DNA of 64,000 bases from Hemerocallis citrina (GCA_017893485.1 JACEHZ010000366.1:186001-250000), one strand, 5' to 3'. Positions 21,276 through 32,940 are shown, counted from the stretch's first letter. Notes: generated by a model not told the origin, from the sequence alone. Translations and numbers: made by a program.

Positions 21276-22638
21276 GGTACTAGGTTTGCCCGTTGACACG
21301 TGCCTACGGCACGTCTTCGGAACGATGCACCTGGTTTGATTATATAAAATAATTTTGGACGTCCAGCAAATTAATTCAAGTAGTAAACATATTATATGAG
21401 AAAACAGTATATCTACCTTTAAGCTCAACCATCGCCTTCTTAATCATTAACTTGAACTTACCTGGAATGCATATAGTTTGTTAGAAACACTGCATAGAGT
21501 TTTTTTTAACTTCGGCATCACTTTTAGATGCTTGTAATAGTTATGCAAGGACATTACTCTATAAAACACTGCATAGAGTTTTATAGAGCTTACTCTAATC
21601 TCATAACCACTATAAGTATGTCTAAATACAAAATAAAATAATCATACATCTCTGAACTTAAATCTCATGCACACACAAAATTCAAGTAAGCAAAAAACTG
21701 AGTAATCCCCTGCACACAAAAAATTAAAAATTAAAAATTAAAAATTAAAAATTAAAATGAGAATTCGATTAATGAGATGAAATTAGATCGCATTGCATAT
21801 GGAGGCTCTCGATTCGGTGGAGGGGAGTCGACGATACGGAGTTGCTTGATATTCCCGCTCGATTTGGTGGAGGGGAGTCACCGATACGAAATCAGCAGCG
21901 GACCAGATATCGGCGACGACCTCTTAATTGGGGTTCAACATTGGATTTGGATTTGGATTTGCTTTGAGATTTTCAAATTTTCAAAATTTCAAAATTCCAA
22001 AATTTAAATATTTTTAAAATAATTTTCTTTTGATTTTTTTTATTTTCAAAATTTTCAAAATTTCTAAAATTTCTAATTTTTTTTTTAAATTTTAACTTTT
22101 TAAAAATTTTCAATTTTTAAATATTTAAAAAATAAATATTTTTTTAAATTTTTTGTAATTTTTTATAATTTTTTGATTTTTTTGAATTTTTTTTAAAGTT
22201 TTCAAATTTTGATTTTTTTAGTTTTTTCATTTTTTGAAATTTTTAAAATTTTTATTTTCTTAATTTTTTGAATAGAAGAAAGAGAGAGAGAGAGAATTAA
22301 ATAAATAAAGAAGTTGTTTTGAATGGGGAATTTGAATTTGAGTTTTGGAGGGAAACTTTTGGAGACAAAAATATGTTTTGTGAGGTTAGATCTGGGCCAT
22401 TGATTTTGGGGGATATTGAAGAAGAGCCACTTGATAGCTTTCTTTGTGTTTTATTATATAGATGATCGCTGGTCATGCTTATTATTACCTTGAAGATGTG
22501 TTTCCAAGGATGACTGGGCGTCGCCTCCTAAACACCCCTACTTTCATAAAGTCACTATTTACAAATGATGTGGCCGTAGTCGTCCCTGTGGGAGATGCAA
22601 GATTTGCCCCACCAGCTGAGGATCTTCACCAAGATTGA
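21276..22638 (+). pseudogene. Derlin (ER degradation protein) last-exon fragment, split by a Helitron
   Basis: After an acceptor TTATTAG, GGTA at 21276-21279 joins TGATCGCT at 22463 across the Helitron. It reads GMIAGHAYYYLEDVFPRMTG, then RRLLNTPTFIKSLF, a FAPPAEDLHQD end and a stop at 22636-22638. This matches the C-terminal exon of plant Derlins (GM-x-x-GH-x-YY-x-LEDV-x-PRMT), membrane proteins of ER-associated degradation. Earlier exons with the membrane segments were not found upstream, so this is a partial or dead gene. Confidence 0.85.
21280..22462 (-). mobile_element. Non-autonomous Helitron, copy 2, inserted in a Derlin exon
   Basis: 1183 bp with the same ends as copy 1; only a few differences are visible (one extra AAAATT-type unit, single-base changes). 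Host A at 21279 and T at 22463 are the insertion point. Rejoining them gives GGTATG, restoring a Derlin codon pair, so the insertion lies inside coding sequence. It is separated from copy 1 by 64 bp of host intron-like DNA. Confidence 0.88.
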
Positions 22639-23760
22639 TACAGTGGACAAAATGCGATAAAATGTGTTATTATTTATACCAAACATATTGAATCATATGA
22701 GGCCTAAACATTTTTTTGGATACCTGCGGTTACTTTTTGTTTCACTTCACTATATGGTGTCATGGCGATATCATTCAACTGTAGTTTCTCTTGTAAAAGC
22801 TTCTGCTTAGATTTGCCAGTTGTACATATATTAAGTAGCATGAATTGTTGCTCCTCCCTTGCGACATTGATGATTACTTTCTCGTCCATCCTGTTTCGAA
22901 AAGTAAAAAACCTGGAAATCGCTGACTGCTCAAGATATATCTTGCAAGTCTCAAATGCTAATCCTACAAATAACGAATTATTGGTATCTGTATATTTGCC
23001 TTGTTCTCTGCTGCTTACTGTCACCAGCTGCTTACAACTTGAAGCATGTTTTCTTGTTCTTTCGTAATCTAGGTTGTTATCTATTTATCTTTATTCTTTT
23101 ACTAGTGTAAATATTTACTATGGGCGTGAAGTAGTTATTAGTGTAAATATTTATGTCAAGCGATTATAGTATAAAATCTTATCGATGATAGCTGCATAGC
23201 TTCAATAATGTATTTACCCTTATATCATAATTCCTTTGAAACTTGAGAACTCATATATAATTACTGCTAGCGCAATCGCAATTAAGCTCATCTTATCAAT
23301 ACACCTCTGCAATATTACAAATTGGCTTACTGCAAATTCCATTCATCAATCTATCAACCTTGAAGTGAAAATCCTTTTTGTTCAAAGTGAACTTGCATTA
23401 CAGTCACACAGGCTAACATTCATTCATCGAAGCATATGCACAAATTATAAAATAATTGCGGAACTTTGCTTAAGCGAACTTGGTGATATTATGAATAAAA
23501 TTATTATAGTTTATACATCTCTAGCTAAACCATCCAACAAAACATGCAAAAACAATTTCAGTCACATCATAAACTAACCACAAACACTGCTACCATCACA
23601 ATAACGCGAATTTAGCAACACACCGGAAAATCAAATAACAAACAAAAAAAATTGCAACAGTAGCTACGCAGATCATCCCAATTGCCCCTTTTCATCGACC
23701 ATCCCAATTGCTTGAGAAAAGCAAGAACCAAGACCGAAAAAGCACGTCCTTGATAGACAC
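22639..23760. other. Noncoding stretch
   Basis: May include the 3' flank of the Derlin remnant. Overlapping frames on both strands at about 22700-23070 have no recognisable motif. No repeat ends were identified. Confidence 0.35.
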
Positions 23761-25072
23761 CTACAGGTATTCTTTCTTCAAGTCATCAAAGTAAGGGTGA
23801 TCCATAGCTTTCTTCGCAGTAATCCTCTTTGAAGGCTCATACAGCAACATCTTGGAAAGCAAATCGAGACCATCTACATCGAGATTTGGAACAGTAGATG
23901 AGAGATTCTTGGGAGTTCACTGAGGGTATTCATGCCAGTTTGGTTTCGGTGTGGATAGTATCTACAAAACAGACATTTATATAGTAGAACAGCTTATGCA
24001 ATAAACTCTCCAAGCAAAATATGGTGTCAATGCCAAAAGTAGTTTGGCTGCTGCAATTCTCATTATTACATCAATGTTTTCAGCAAGCAACTGATATCAC
24101 CATTCGCCAGCAAAATTAAGTAGCTTGGTCTGTGTAACTTTGACTTATAGCATATCTATAGTCATCAAATATGGTGATGTACACATTTAGGATAGTTATC
24201 ACTTCATTTGTTTGAATGCTAATAATAAAAGTAGCTTGGTCTGTGTGCTGAATGTATGGTCATCAAATATGGTGAGGTACACATTTTATTTGATTTCAGT
24301 TAAAAATTCTAAATAACCATCGTAACTAAATTAGGCACTACCTTACCTCCATAAGCAAATACAGCTCAAATGATCAAAATTATAAAAACAGAAACAAAAC
24401 AAAAGCAACAAACATGAATTTTTACAAGTACCAGAGGAACAACTAAATACCCCTTCTCTTGAACCTGGCAATTAAAATTTATATCGGTCATATAGTCTCA
24501 TGACCTCAAACTATTCTTGCAACATTCTACCCTATTTAAGACTAGCACAAATCCATACAAGTCTAAATCATCTAATGCTCAAATTCATTAATTATCCTCA
24601 ACAATCAGTTTAGACTTCCACAGCGAAAAAAGTGCAGGCTGATTATTTAGTTAATCGTGCAGGTAAGTGTTTAAGCTTGTAATGGAAAAGAGGTGACTCA
24701 TAACAGAATCTAATTATCTGTTCATTGCTCAGTTTTTTTAGTTAGTTTAAACAATCAAAAATAATCAGTCAGCCAAAAAAAACAATACGAAAAGGAACCG
24801 GAAAGTAATGAAAGAAACTGCACAAATACCTGAAAATGTGAAGGAGTTGTTGCAGCTCACAGTCCCGAGCAAACAGGTGGTTATGTTGTAACCAATTCAG
24901 CTAAAATAATTCAGTATTCAAAAGAAAGGAAGAAACATTATAAACTTCTCTACTACTGCTGCTGAATTGATTGGAACCGAAAGGAGACGAAACTACATAC
25001 CAGATATACAAGCAACAGACCAAATGTGTCAACTAGTGTCGAGTAGTGAGTAGCTCCAAGAAGCACTTCAAC
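23761..25072 (-). pseudogene. B-type cyclin-dependent kinase (CDKB) pseudogene, C-terminal exons
   Basis: Three exon-like blocks on the minus strand. 25072-25001 follows an acceptor (TTTCAG) and reads EVLLGATHYSTLVD, then shifts out of frame where plant CDKs have the WSVGCIF box. 24900-24830 reads AELVT, then a stop and shift, then ELQQLLHIFR, followed by a GT donor. The last block, ending at the TAG at 23761-23763, reads NWHEYPQ, a TGA where CDKBs have Trp, then [36 protein letters not shown] and LKKEYL. CDKB kinases are plant-specific drivers of G2/M. Frameshifts and stops make this copy dead. The N-terminal kinase lobe is absent. Confidence 0.85.
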
Positions 25073-25471
25073 CTGAAATCAACCTGAAATAAACCTGAAA
25101 TCAAAATTAAACAGAGCTCAATCAGCCTGGAAACAACAAAACTTTTATTTAAAAAATATTGTTGGCTCAGAACACAACATATCGAAAGAGATGCCGGGAT
25201 GTCAGGAAGAAAGGGTTGAATGTGTAGTGAAATCCCGTAAATGTTCTCCAACACTAAGGCAAATCTCAGTATTTGGGTGGAATATATTCCAGCCATCGAT
25301 AAGAGATCCGACGGCTGAGAACTTTTGCACATGATAAGGGCCTTTTCTCACCATCTCATAATAGACTTACTCATGTAAATATATAGAGTAAAAAAAACCG
25401 TAGGCTCAGAACACACTATTCTCACTAGGCTGCATTGGGGTGCCGTGCCAACTAGAATATGACGGATAAAT
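25073..25471. repeat. Dispersed repeat pieces upstream of Gypsy 1
   Basis: 25290-25385 is a minus-oriented copy of the motif AGTCTATTATGAGATGG...TTATC...CAGCCGT that also occurs at 18290, 32880, 35270 and 37500. 25405-25455 has AGGCTCAGAACACACT ... GGCTGCATT ... GTGCCAACTAG, a module repeated at 35048-35135 and 35868-35950. Origin not identified. The module is interrupted by the Gypsy insertion at 25472. Confidence 0.55.
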
Positions 25472-25504
25472 TGTAGCGCCCCGAATTTATCCTCGACCTC
25501 AAGT

Positions 25505-27163
25505 TTGGCTCTTGTGGTCAGTGTACATGTTAACCTTCTCACCATAAACATATTGCCTCCACTGCTTCAAGGCATAAATGATAGCTGCTAGCTCCAAATC
25601 ATGCGTCGAATAATTCTTCTCATACGGACGCAATTGCCTCGAACCATAAGCAATAACCTTGCCTTCTTACATCAAGACACAACCCAAACCTCTGAGAGAC
25701 GCATCACTGAAAATATCATAATCCTTCCCAGCTTGTGGCAAAGCTAAGATAGGTGCAGTAGTCAACCTCTCCTTTAGCTCAAGGAAACTCTCCTCACACT
25801 TATCAGTCCATAAAAATACCACATTCTTCCGGGTCAAACCTGTCAAAGGAACTGCAATCTGAGAATAACCCTGGATGAATCTTCTGTAGTAACCAGCTAA
25901 ACCCAAGAAACTTCTGACTTCCTTCACAGACGTTGGCCTGGGCCAATCCTTCACTGCTTCAACTTTCTGAGGATCAGTGGCCACTCCCTCCTTAGAAAGA
26001 ATATGACCAAGGAAAGCTACCTCAGACTTCCAAAACTCACACTTCGACAACTTGGCATACAAGCTATGCTCCTGCAATTTCTATAATACCGCTGTTAAGT
26101 GCATAGAATGATCCTCCTCCGACTTCGAATAAACCAAAACATCATCGATGAAAACCACTACGAAGGAGTCAATAAATGGCCTCAAAACCCGATTCATCAT
26201 ATTCATGAACACTGCTGCCGCATTCGTCAACCTGAATGGCATCACCAAAAACTCATAGAGTCCATGACGAGTCCTGAAAGCTGTCTTACTCACATCTTCC
26301 TCCTTGACTCGAACCTGATGATACCCCGACCTCAAATCAATCTTCGAAAACACAGCTGCTCCTCGAAGCCTGTCGAACAAATCATCAATCCGCGGCAGTG
26401 GATACTTGTTCTGAATAGTCACCCTATTCAACTCCCGATAGTCAATGCACATCCTCATTGACCCATCCTTCTTCTTGACCAACAACACTAGCGCTCCCCA
26501 CGGAGAAGAACTCGGCCTAATAAGTCCTTTGCTCAACAGCTCCTCAATCTGCTTCTTCACTTCATCTTGCGCTACAGGTGCCATCCTGTACGGAGCCTTG
26601 GAAATCGGCGCACTCCCCGGCTGAACATTAATGCAAAACTCCACATCTCTCTGCGGTGGTAATCCTGGAAAATCATCCAAGAACACCTTAGGAAAATCTC
26701 AGACAACCGGAATGCCCTTGACTTCATCTGAAATTGCCATCTTGGATACCATTGCAGCCACCTTCGGAATCTTCTTCTTCCCTTGGAAAGTCACTGCGGG
26801 TCCACCTGGTGCTTTCACCAACACCTCCTTCTGCTTGCATTCAATTGTGGCATCGTATATTGCCATCCAATCAATGCCTACGGTGACATCCACACCCAAG
26901 ACTTGCAGCTCGATCAAATCAATGCCGAACAACCTCCCATCAATCTCGATATCACAGCCCTCGTAATATCGATCCGCAATCAACTCTTCCCCTGACGGCG
27001 TTGCCACTGACAAAACTCTACCTGAAAACAACTTAGGTTCCACACCTAAGATCCTTGCAAAATTTGGCGATACAAAAGTATGCGACGAACCAGTATCAAA
27101 TAAAACCTTTGCCTTTATTCCATTAATTAAAACAATTCCTGTTACAAGAAGAGTGATACTCAA
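25505..27163 (-). pseudogene. Gypsy 1 protease-RT-RNase H (broken)
   Basis: Protease at 27163-26699: LFDTGSSHTFVS and a VGIDWMAIYDA segment. RT at 26686-26081: [53 protein letters not shown] and the intact catalytic FIDDVLVYS. RNase H at 26077-25667: [19 protein letters not shown], ending at a stop where the sequence continues as [20 protein letters not shown] and stops at the deletion junction near 25505. In-frame stops at 26699, 26078 and 25667 break it. With no integrase it cannot move by itself. Confidence 0.88.
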
Positions 27164-27299
27164 TCTCCAATTGTTCTCAAATGAAGGTTTTACTTATTAC
27201 ATTGATTTAAAATAAAAATCAAAATTCTTGCATACCCTGTATTACATCTTCCGAGTTACCCGCGTCCTCCTCGGTTAATGCAAATACTCATCCTTGCCT

Positions 27300-28320
27300 C
27301 TGGAATTTGCTTCCACCCGAACCATCCTTCCTTAATTGTGGACAATGAGGCTTAGAATGTCCTGCCTGCCCACACTGGGAACAAATCTGCTTCGCCAACT
27401 TCGAACACGCTGACCTGTAATGTCCTGCCTCCTTGCATTAATAACAAGTCACTCCCTGAGTTGCAGGTGCCTTCTGCACCGGATCACTGAACTTGGATTG
27501 CTTCGCTGGGAATCCCTTCCCGCTCTGACCTGATGCTGGCCTCTTGTTCCGGTTCCATGTATCTTGCCTCTTCTGGAACTGGTCCATGTCTTCCTCAGTC
27601 ATAGCTGCTCTCCTGACCAGCTTGTCGAACCTTCTGATGCCCAACGGGATCATCCTCGACCTCAAGTTTGGCCTCAAGCCCTGCTCAAACTTCTTGGCCT
27701 TCTTCGCCTCGTCAACGACCAACTCTGGTGCATACCTCGAAAGCTGAGCAAACTTGGTCTCATACTCCCGCACGGTCATGCTGCCCTGCTGAAGGTTCAA
27801 GAACTCGGTCGCCTTCTTCTCCTGAACATCTAGGGGAAAGAAGCGATCCCTGAACTTCTCCAGAAAAGCTTTCCAAGTCATCGGCTGATCTCCCAAAGTC
27901 CTCTTCAGCGATTCCCACCAGACACCAGCGTCCTTTTCCAGCTGCATCGTAGGCAACTTCACCTTATTGGCTACCGGAGTCTCCGATACCTCGAAGATTG
28001 TCTCCATCCTCCTAATCCAATCATCTGCTGCGGTTGGATCAGATTGCCCCTCAAAAACTGGCGGCCTCATCCTCTTAAAGGACTCGATCTGCTTGATAGG
28101 ATCAGCGTTAACCAATCCCTGTCCAGCTCCATGATTTTGCTGCTGATTCTGTTGTTGATTCTGACTTTGCGCCAAATTAAATGCCATTAGCGCATTCAGA
28201 GTCTGATACACCTTGGCGAATTCAGCCTCAAGATCGATTCCAGTTCCTCGAGAACTACTAGATCCATCCTCATTGTTACCACCATTCCTGGCCCTGGGTG
28301 CAACCCTTCTGAATACTGCA
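27300..28320 (-). pseudogene. Gypsy 1 gag (broken)
   Basis: The sense frame runs from about 28320 with no clear ATG (VFRRVAPRARN...) through YQTLNALMAFN, a Gln/Asn-rich stretch, MRPPVFEGQSDP, WWESLKRTLG, FRDRFFP and GLRPNLRSRM, the plant retrotransposon gag fold. A stop at 27438 falls inside the first CCHC zinc knuckle (CY*CKEAGHYRSAC). A second knuckle, CSQCGQAGHSKPHC, follows at about 27390-27345. Gag would package element RNA. Confidence 0.85.
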
Positions 28321-28525
28321 AAATGAGGGAAAAGTTAGAGCATCACACATAATTCAAACTCACATCAATATCCTTTGGCAAAACTTCACTTGTATCCCAA
28401 AGGTAAAACATCATGTTTCAGTTCTATGTGATACTCACTCTTTAATGTCCACACCTAGGTACTCTCACTCTAGTGTCTACACCTAGGTTATTTTTATGCC
28501 ATATTTATTATTACTATTGAAGCAT

Positions 28526-28537
28526 GCTCTGATACCA
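28526..28537 (-). promoter_or_regulatory. Primer-binding site of Gypsy 1
   Basis: Minus-strand TGGTATCAGAGC (initiator tRNA-Met type), five bases inside the LTR end at 28543. Confidence 0.85.
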
Positions 28538-29254
28538 ATCTCTGTAGCGCCCCAAATTTCTAATATGATATCTTAGAAAATACGTGGCACAATCCCAGCA
28601 TCAACTTCAATGTAACATTAAACACAACCAACTCCACTAAAATTTTCAATTCTTATTACAACAAACTTTTTCATAGCACAGCGGAATACAAAACAACTCA
28701 AATCAAATTTTCTTGTTATTCACAACACAGTCTTTTTACAACACTGTTCTAACAAATTTACACAAAACTCTTTCAAATTAATTTATCTCAAAACTATCTC
28801 AAGCATCCAAACCTCCAAACTCTAAGCAACAACCTGCAACACATGAGGCTAGAGATGATCCCTTATCCCCAAAACTAAAGGGGTCAGCCATAAATGGTGT
28901 GAGTGACATAAAACAACAAACAACATAAATAAACAGTAAGCAAGGATTCTTAAACAACATATATTGAACCAAAATACATAAAATATGAAGTAGCAAGAAA
29001 TATAAACAACAAGTGTCAAGTGTATAAAACAGGAAACCACATGCATAAAACCAAGTTAAGAAAACACAAATTCTATATGCGGACTCTCTAATGCGTACTT
29101 GTCGAAGTCTATGCATCCCACTCTACATAGGTTCGGTGCAAGCCTTTAACGTCTTCACTTCATAGGGTTCAATCCCCCGCTATGCAACTAATCCTAACAC
29201 GATGACTACTACGAGATAAAGATAAGCTATGGATAGTATCCCATGCCCGATAAT

Positions 29255-29508
29255 TCCGGAGATTGATCCCACACCCAAGATATTTTACCTGGATAATTCC
29301 GGAGATCATCCCACACCGAAACATTGACACATCACCACACGAATACCACATGTGCTTCGCCTCGACTCCGATAATTCCGGAGATCAATCCTACACCGAAA
29401 GCAACTACTTGGATAATTCCGGAGATCGTCCCACACCCAAAGTAAAATACTTGGATAATTCCGGAGATAGATCCCACACCCAAAGTAAGATACTTCGATA
29501 ATTCCGGA
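29255..29508. repeat. TCCGGA tandem array in Gypsy 1 LTR
   Basis: Six GATAATTCCGGAGAT units with spacings of 43, 78, 42, 42 and 43 bp, each followed by a variant of ATCCCACACC(C/G)A. The 78-bp gap suggests one decayed unit. Confidence 0.9.
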
Positions 29509-29748
29509 GATTAAATCCCACACCGAAAGCCATACTGAGGTACTTGACTCATGTTCCCGTTCATCATATCACCACTAGTGCCTGTCCTTATTATTTTTGG
29601 GTTACTTAATTACTCAACGAATCTCCTAGAGTTGTGTACCCTACCGGACTTAACTCAAAACTGAACAACTAAAATGCCTCAACAGGTCTCAACAAAATAA
29701 CTCAACGCCGGTATACTAGGGTCACACACATCCTCTAGAGACTCAAAC

Positions 29749-29846
29749 TCAAATGCTTAACTGAATATCTCAAAATCAAATGCTTAACTGAATATCTCAA
29801 AATCAAATGCTTAACTGAATATCTCAAAATCAAATGCTTAACTGAA
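29749..29846. repeat. 27-bp tandem repeat
   Basis: TCAAATGCTTAACTGAATAT plus CTCAAAA repeated about four times at a 27-bp period (starts 29749, 29776, 29803, 29830). Confidence 0.92.
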
Positions 29847-29920
29847 GACAAAATATAGGCCAAATATCTGAAGACTAATCATTCAAAAGAACACTTAAGT
29901 TACGAAAACTCATCAGTACC

Positions 29921-30264
29921 AGTCGACTTATACTGTAGTAAGTCGACTGTCCAGAAGGAAAAAATATCCATGATTTTAAGAAAATAACTAAGTCATATAA
30001 GTCGACTTAAAAAGGTTATCGGTCGACTTACCCGAGACAAATTCCAATGATTTTCCCAAAAATATTCTAAGTACATAAGTCGACTTAAAGAGGTCATAGG
30101 TCGACTGTCCAGAAAAGAACTGCAATAATTTTGCAAAATAAATTCTAAGTATACCAGACGACTGAATAAGGGTCTAAGTCGACTGTCCAGAACGGATTTT
30201 CAAGAAAACTAAAGATACAGCAGCAGGGTCGTACCAGTCAACTGAGAAGTCTACCAGTCGACTG
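29921..30264. repeat. Five paired GTCGAC palindrome modules in Gypsy 1 LTR
   Basis: Core starts: 29922/29942, 30001/30022, 30079/30100, 30157/30178 (first core GACGAC) and 30237/30257 (first core GTCAAC). Spacing within pairs is 20-21 bp; pairs recur every 78-80 bp. Flanks are often AA..TT instead of CA..TG, keeping the dyad. The second site is followed by GTCCAGAA in three pairs. Confidence 0.92.
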
Positions 30265-31381
30265 TCGGCCTACAGTTTACATAATTTAGGTCTGTACACA
30301 ATAATCAAAACTGGAGTTTTTCTAAAGATTCATTGCTTATGAAAATAATTTGTATTTAGGTAAGATATGACAATCTCAAATAATCCTCATTATGGATACA
30401 TTACTCAATCATCCAATATCTCAAAACTCAATTCTCATGTTCTTAATTCCTAATTCTTCCATTAGGGTTTCTCAATACTGAATCTCTTCACAACTCATAG
30501 TCAAGATCTGATTTGTAAACACAAGATCCAGATGCTCACCATCCGATCATAACCATACTCGAAGTTTATTATGCTTTCTATCAATACACTTTTATGAACC
30601 AAGATCTATTCAACATTCTTAGATTTAACATACATGATACAAACAACAACCATTGCATCGTTTCCATGCAAACTACTAGATAAACATACATGCCAAACAA
30701 CAATATAACAATCGATCACACTAATCAAACCACAATACAAGATTCATATCTTTCACTACATCAAAACAAAACAAAACATTGTCACTCACCTTTGAATTGA
30801 AAAGATCCAAAGAAGAAGCCTTCCTTTTTGTGAGATCCAAAACTTCCTCTTGCTCCTCCAAAAAAATCACAAAATTCTGTATATTGCAGCAAATGACGGC
30901 TGGAAAAATCCTTTTAAATACCCGGAATGAAGTTTAGGGTTTTACCCACTTTTGCAAAATAATCCCTTCAAAATACAAGTTTACATATATAGTTCTATTC
31001 TTGGAAATTCAATAAAATTCATTTAAATAAGGATTTAAAAGTAAAATATAATCCTAAATCCCAACCGGTACTGTTCAAAACGTCCAGAAAGTACATTTTA
31101 CATTTTAACCCCTAAAAATGACGAATTTGCAAAAAGGTCCTTCTTTTCTCAAAATTTGTAAATAGTTCCAATTAATTTCAAGAAAATCTGGAAAAATACT
31201 AAATAAATCCCAAATATTAAATAATGATTTTTCATGAAGAAAACTTGACTTTCAAACTACTCAAGAAAGTATTTGCACGTGTTTTGCACATGTAAAAAGA
31301 TAAATTTTTCTGAAAATATTCATAAATTCTCCAAAAATCATTTTAGTCATTTATAAACCTTTAAAAATACGGGGTTCTACA

Positions 31382-31874
31382 TAAATAATCAAGCATAAAT
31401 ACAACAAGCTGAACAAATTATTTAGATCATAAAGTGTTTGGCATCACTGCCTACACCAACACACCGAAGGAGAGAATCAAATCCCAAAAGGCTTAAATGA
31501 GTATCCAAATCATACGCATCCAAACATTACTAAAATATAGTGATACGTTCAATCATTGTCTGTCATCACTGCCCAAAAATCACATGAATTGGGCTGGACT
31601 TAGATCACTTAAATGTAAGCTAAGTGTTGAGGGCACTGGGGATTCCACAACATTCATTCATTTCTTCCCCATCTTCTCTCCCGCTCATTCCCCGAACTCT
31701 ATTCAACTTTGCATAATTATCATGGCACACAACCAAATATGCTTCAAAACAATAATTTCAATCCCCAAAAATAAATAACCAACTTATATCAAAATGTGAC
31801 TCATCATTGCCTACACACACAACCAAAAGAAAATGCAAGAAATTGAACAGAAATCATAAAATCATGTATGAGAA
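31382..31874. other. Noncoding flank of Gypsy 1
   Basis: Holds ATCACTGCCTACACCAACAC (31454) and ATCATTGCCTACACACACAA (31802), related to sequences at 35460 and 35980 that follow the AGGCTCAGAACACAC modules. So it belongs to the same dispersed repeat as 25400, split by Gypsy 1. No gene. Confidence 0.45.
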
Positions 31875-32324
31875 TCAAACACTTCCCTCCGAAATCTGAG
31901 CCAGTAATGGTAGTCGAGGACAGAGGGCATCAAGCATCAGCCAAACCCACCGCGATAAGGGGTTTCGATATGCACAAAATGCCCCCAAAGTTCTCCTATA
32001 TTCCTCAAAAATTTCTACTGCCTTGTCCATCTTTCCTAGTTTACATAACCCATCAACCATTGTACCGAAAGTAACAAAATTTGCAGCCACACCATTGTTA
32101 GGCATTTCTTCAAAAAATGCACAGGCATCTTCAACGGTGCTAAACCCTCCAACCATGTCTACCATGAACGAAGCTTTAATTAGTACATTATATGTAACAA
32201 CATCTTTACTGATATTGGCTTCCTCCAATCTATAAAAGAAATGTAATTTGAAATTGAGATTACCTGATAAGAACGTGTGGGGGCTAGGGTTTCTCTTCGA
32301 ATCGCTCAGGAATCGTAACCCCAA
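31875..32324 (-). pseudogene. Captured PPR fragment, copy B
   Basis: Reads RNPSPHTFLSGNLNF without splicing, then DVVTYNVLIKASFM, a seven-residue insertion (GGFSTV region) relative to copy A, EDACAFFEEMPNNGV, FVTFGTMVDGLCKLGKMD and EEYRRTL. It then runs into unrelated sequence and stops. Here the codon that is TAG in copy A is GAG. Probably not a functional protein. Confidence 0.72.
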
Positions 32325-32940
32325 TCGCGATTTGGGTTTGTCGTCGAAGAGAGAGAGAGAGAACCCTACTGAGAGTAGAAATCGAAATCCTAATCGCGAT
32401 TTGGGTTTTTCGGCGCAGAAAGAGAGAACCCACTGAGAGTAGAAATCGAAATCAAAACCCTAATCGCGATTTGGGTTTGTCATCGAAGAGAGAGGCAGAA
32501 CCCACTGAGAGTAGAAATTGAAACCCTAACAGCGATTTGGGTTTCTCCTCGAAGAAAGAGAGAGAGAAAGAGAGAGAACGGTTTGTCATCGAGAAGAGAG
32601 AGAGCACAACTCACGATAAGAAGTAGGGTTTTCTCGACAACGAAAGAGATAGAGCGGGAGGGAGAGGGCGTGAGCTGAGCTCAGAAAGAAGTAGGGTTTT
32701 TCTCCAACGAAAGAGACAGAGCGGGAGAGAGAGGGCGTCAACTGAGCGAGAAAGAAGATTAGGATTAGAAATTGACCATTTTGCCCCTCAACTACTCAGA
32801 AGTTGAGCGGAATTTGTTCTGAGCCGTTCGATCGCGATCAATAGCGATCGAATGGCTAAAAACTCCAGCTCCCGATAAGGATCTCAGCTTTCCAGCTCTT
32901 AATAGACTTATTATATATATATATATATATATAATAAGTC

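Larger units (their letters stand above)
25472..31381 (-). mobile_element. Gypsy retrotransposon 1, integrase and most of 3' LTR deleted
   Basis: Perfect 5-bp target duplications TAAAT at 25467-25471 and 31382-31386 define the ends. The 5' LTR (28543-31381) is complete; the 3' LTR is reduced to about 17 bp (minus AAATTCGGGGCGCTACA). Between them are gag, protease, RT and part of RNase H on the minus strand. The rest of RNase H, integrase and any chromodomain are gone. Presence of the duplication shows loss after insertion, or insertion of a defective copy. At the junction (25489-25509) lie 21 bp identical to gag at 27652-27672. Confidence 0.9.
28543..31381 (-). repeat. 5' LTR of Gypsy 1 (2.84 kb)
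   Basis: Minus strand TGTAGAACCCCG...GGGGCGCTACA. It contains three tandem arrays: six ATAATTCCGGAGAT units (TCCGGA cores at 29255, 29298, 29376, 29418, 29460, 29503), a 27-bp unit repeated about four times (29749-29846), and five paired GTCGAC-type palindromes (29921-30264). Parts (GGTTCGGTGCAAGCC, ATGCATCCCACTCTACATAG) are shared with the LTRs at 51011 and 54405, so the families are related. Confidence 0.88.

Noticed and set aside
20529..22007. Identical 76-codon frames in the two Helitrons
   Set aside because: Conserved only because the Helitrons are near identical. The end is a low-complexity AT-rich translation and no domain is visible.
22704..23067. Overlapping frames on both strands near 22.7-23.1 kb
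   Set aside because: No recognisable motif, no splice context, and no way to choose a strand.
29255..30264. Regularly spaced repeats resembling a CRISPR array
   Set aside because: Plant nuclear LTR context, imperfect units, no cas genes, and spacers that are themselves related.
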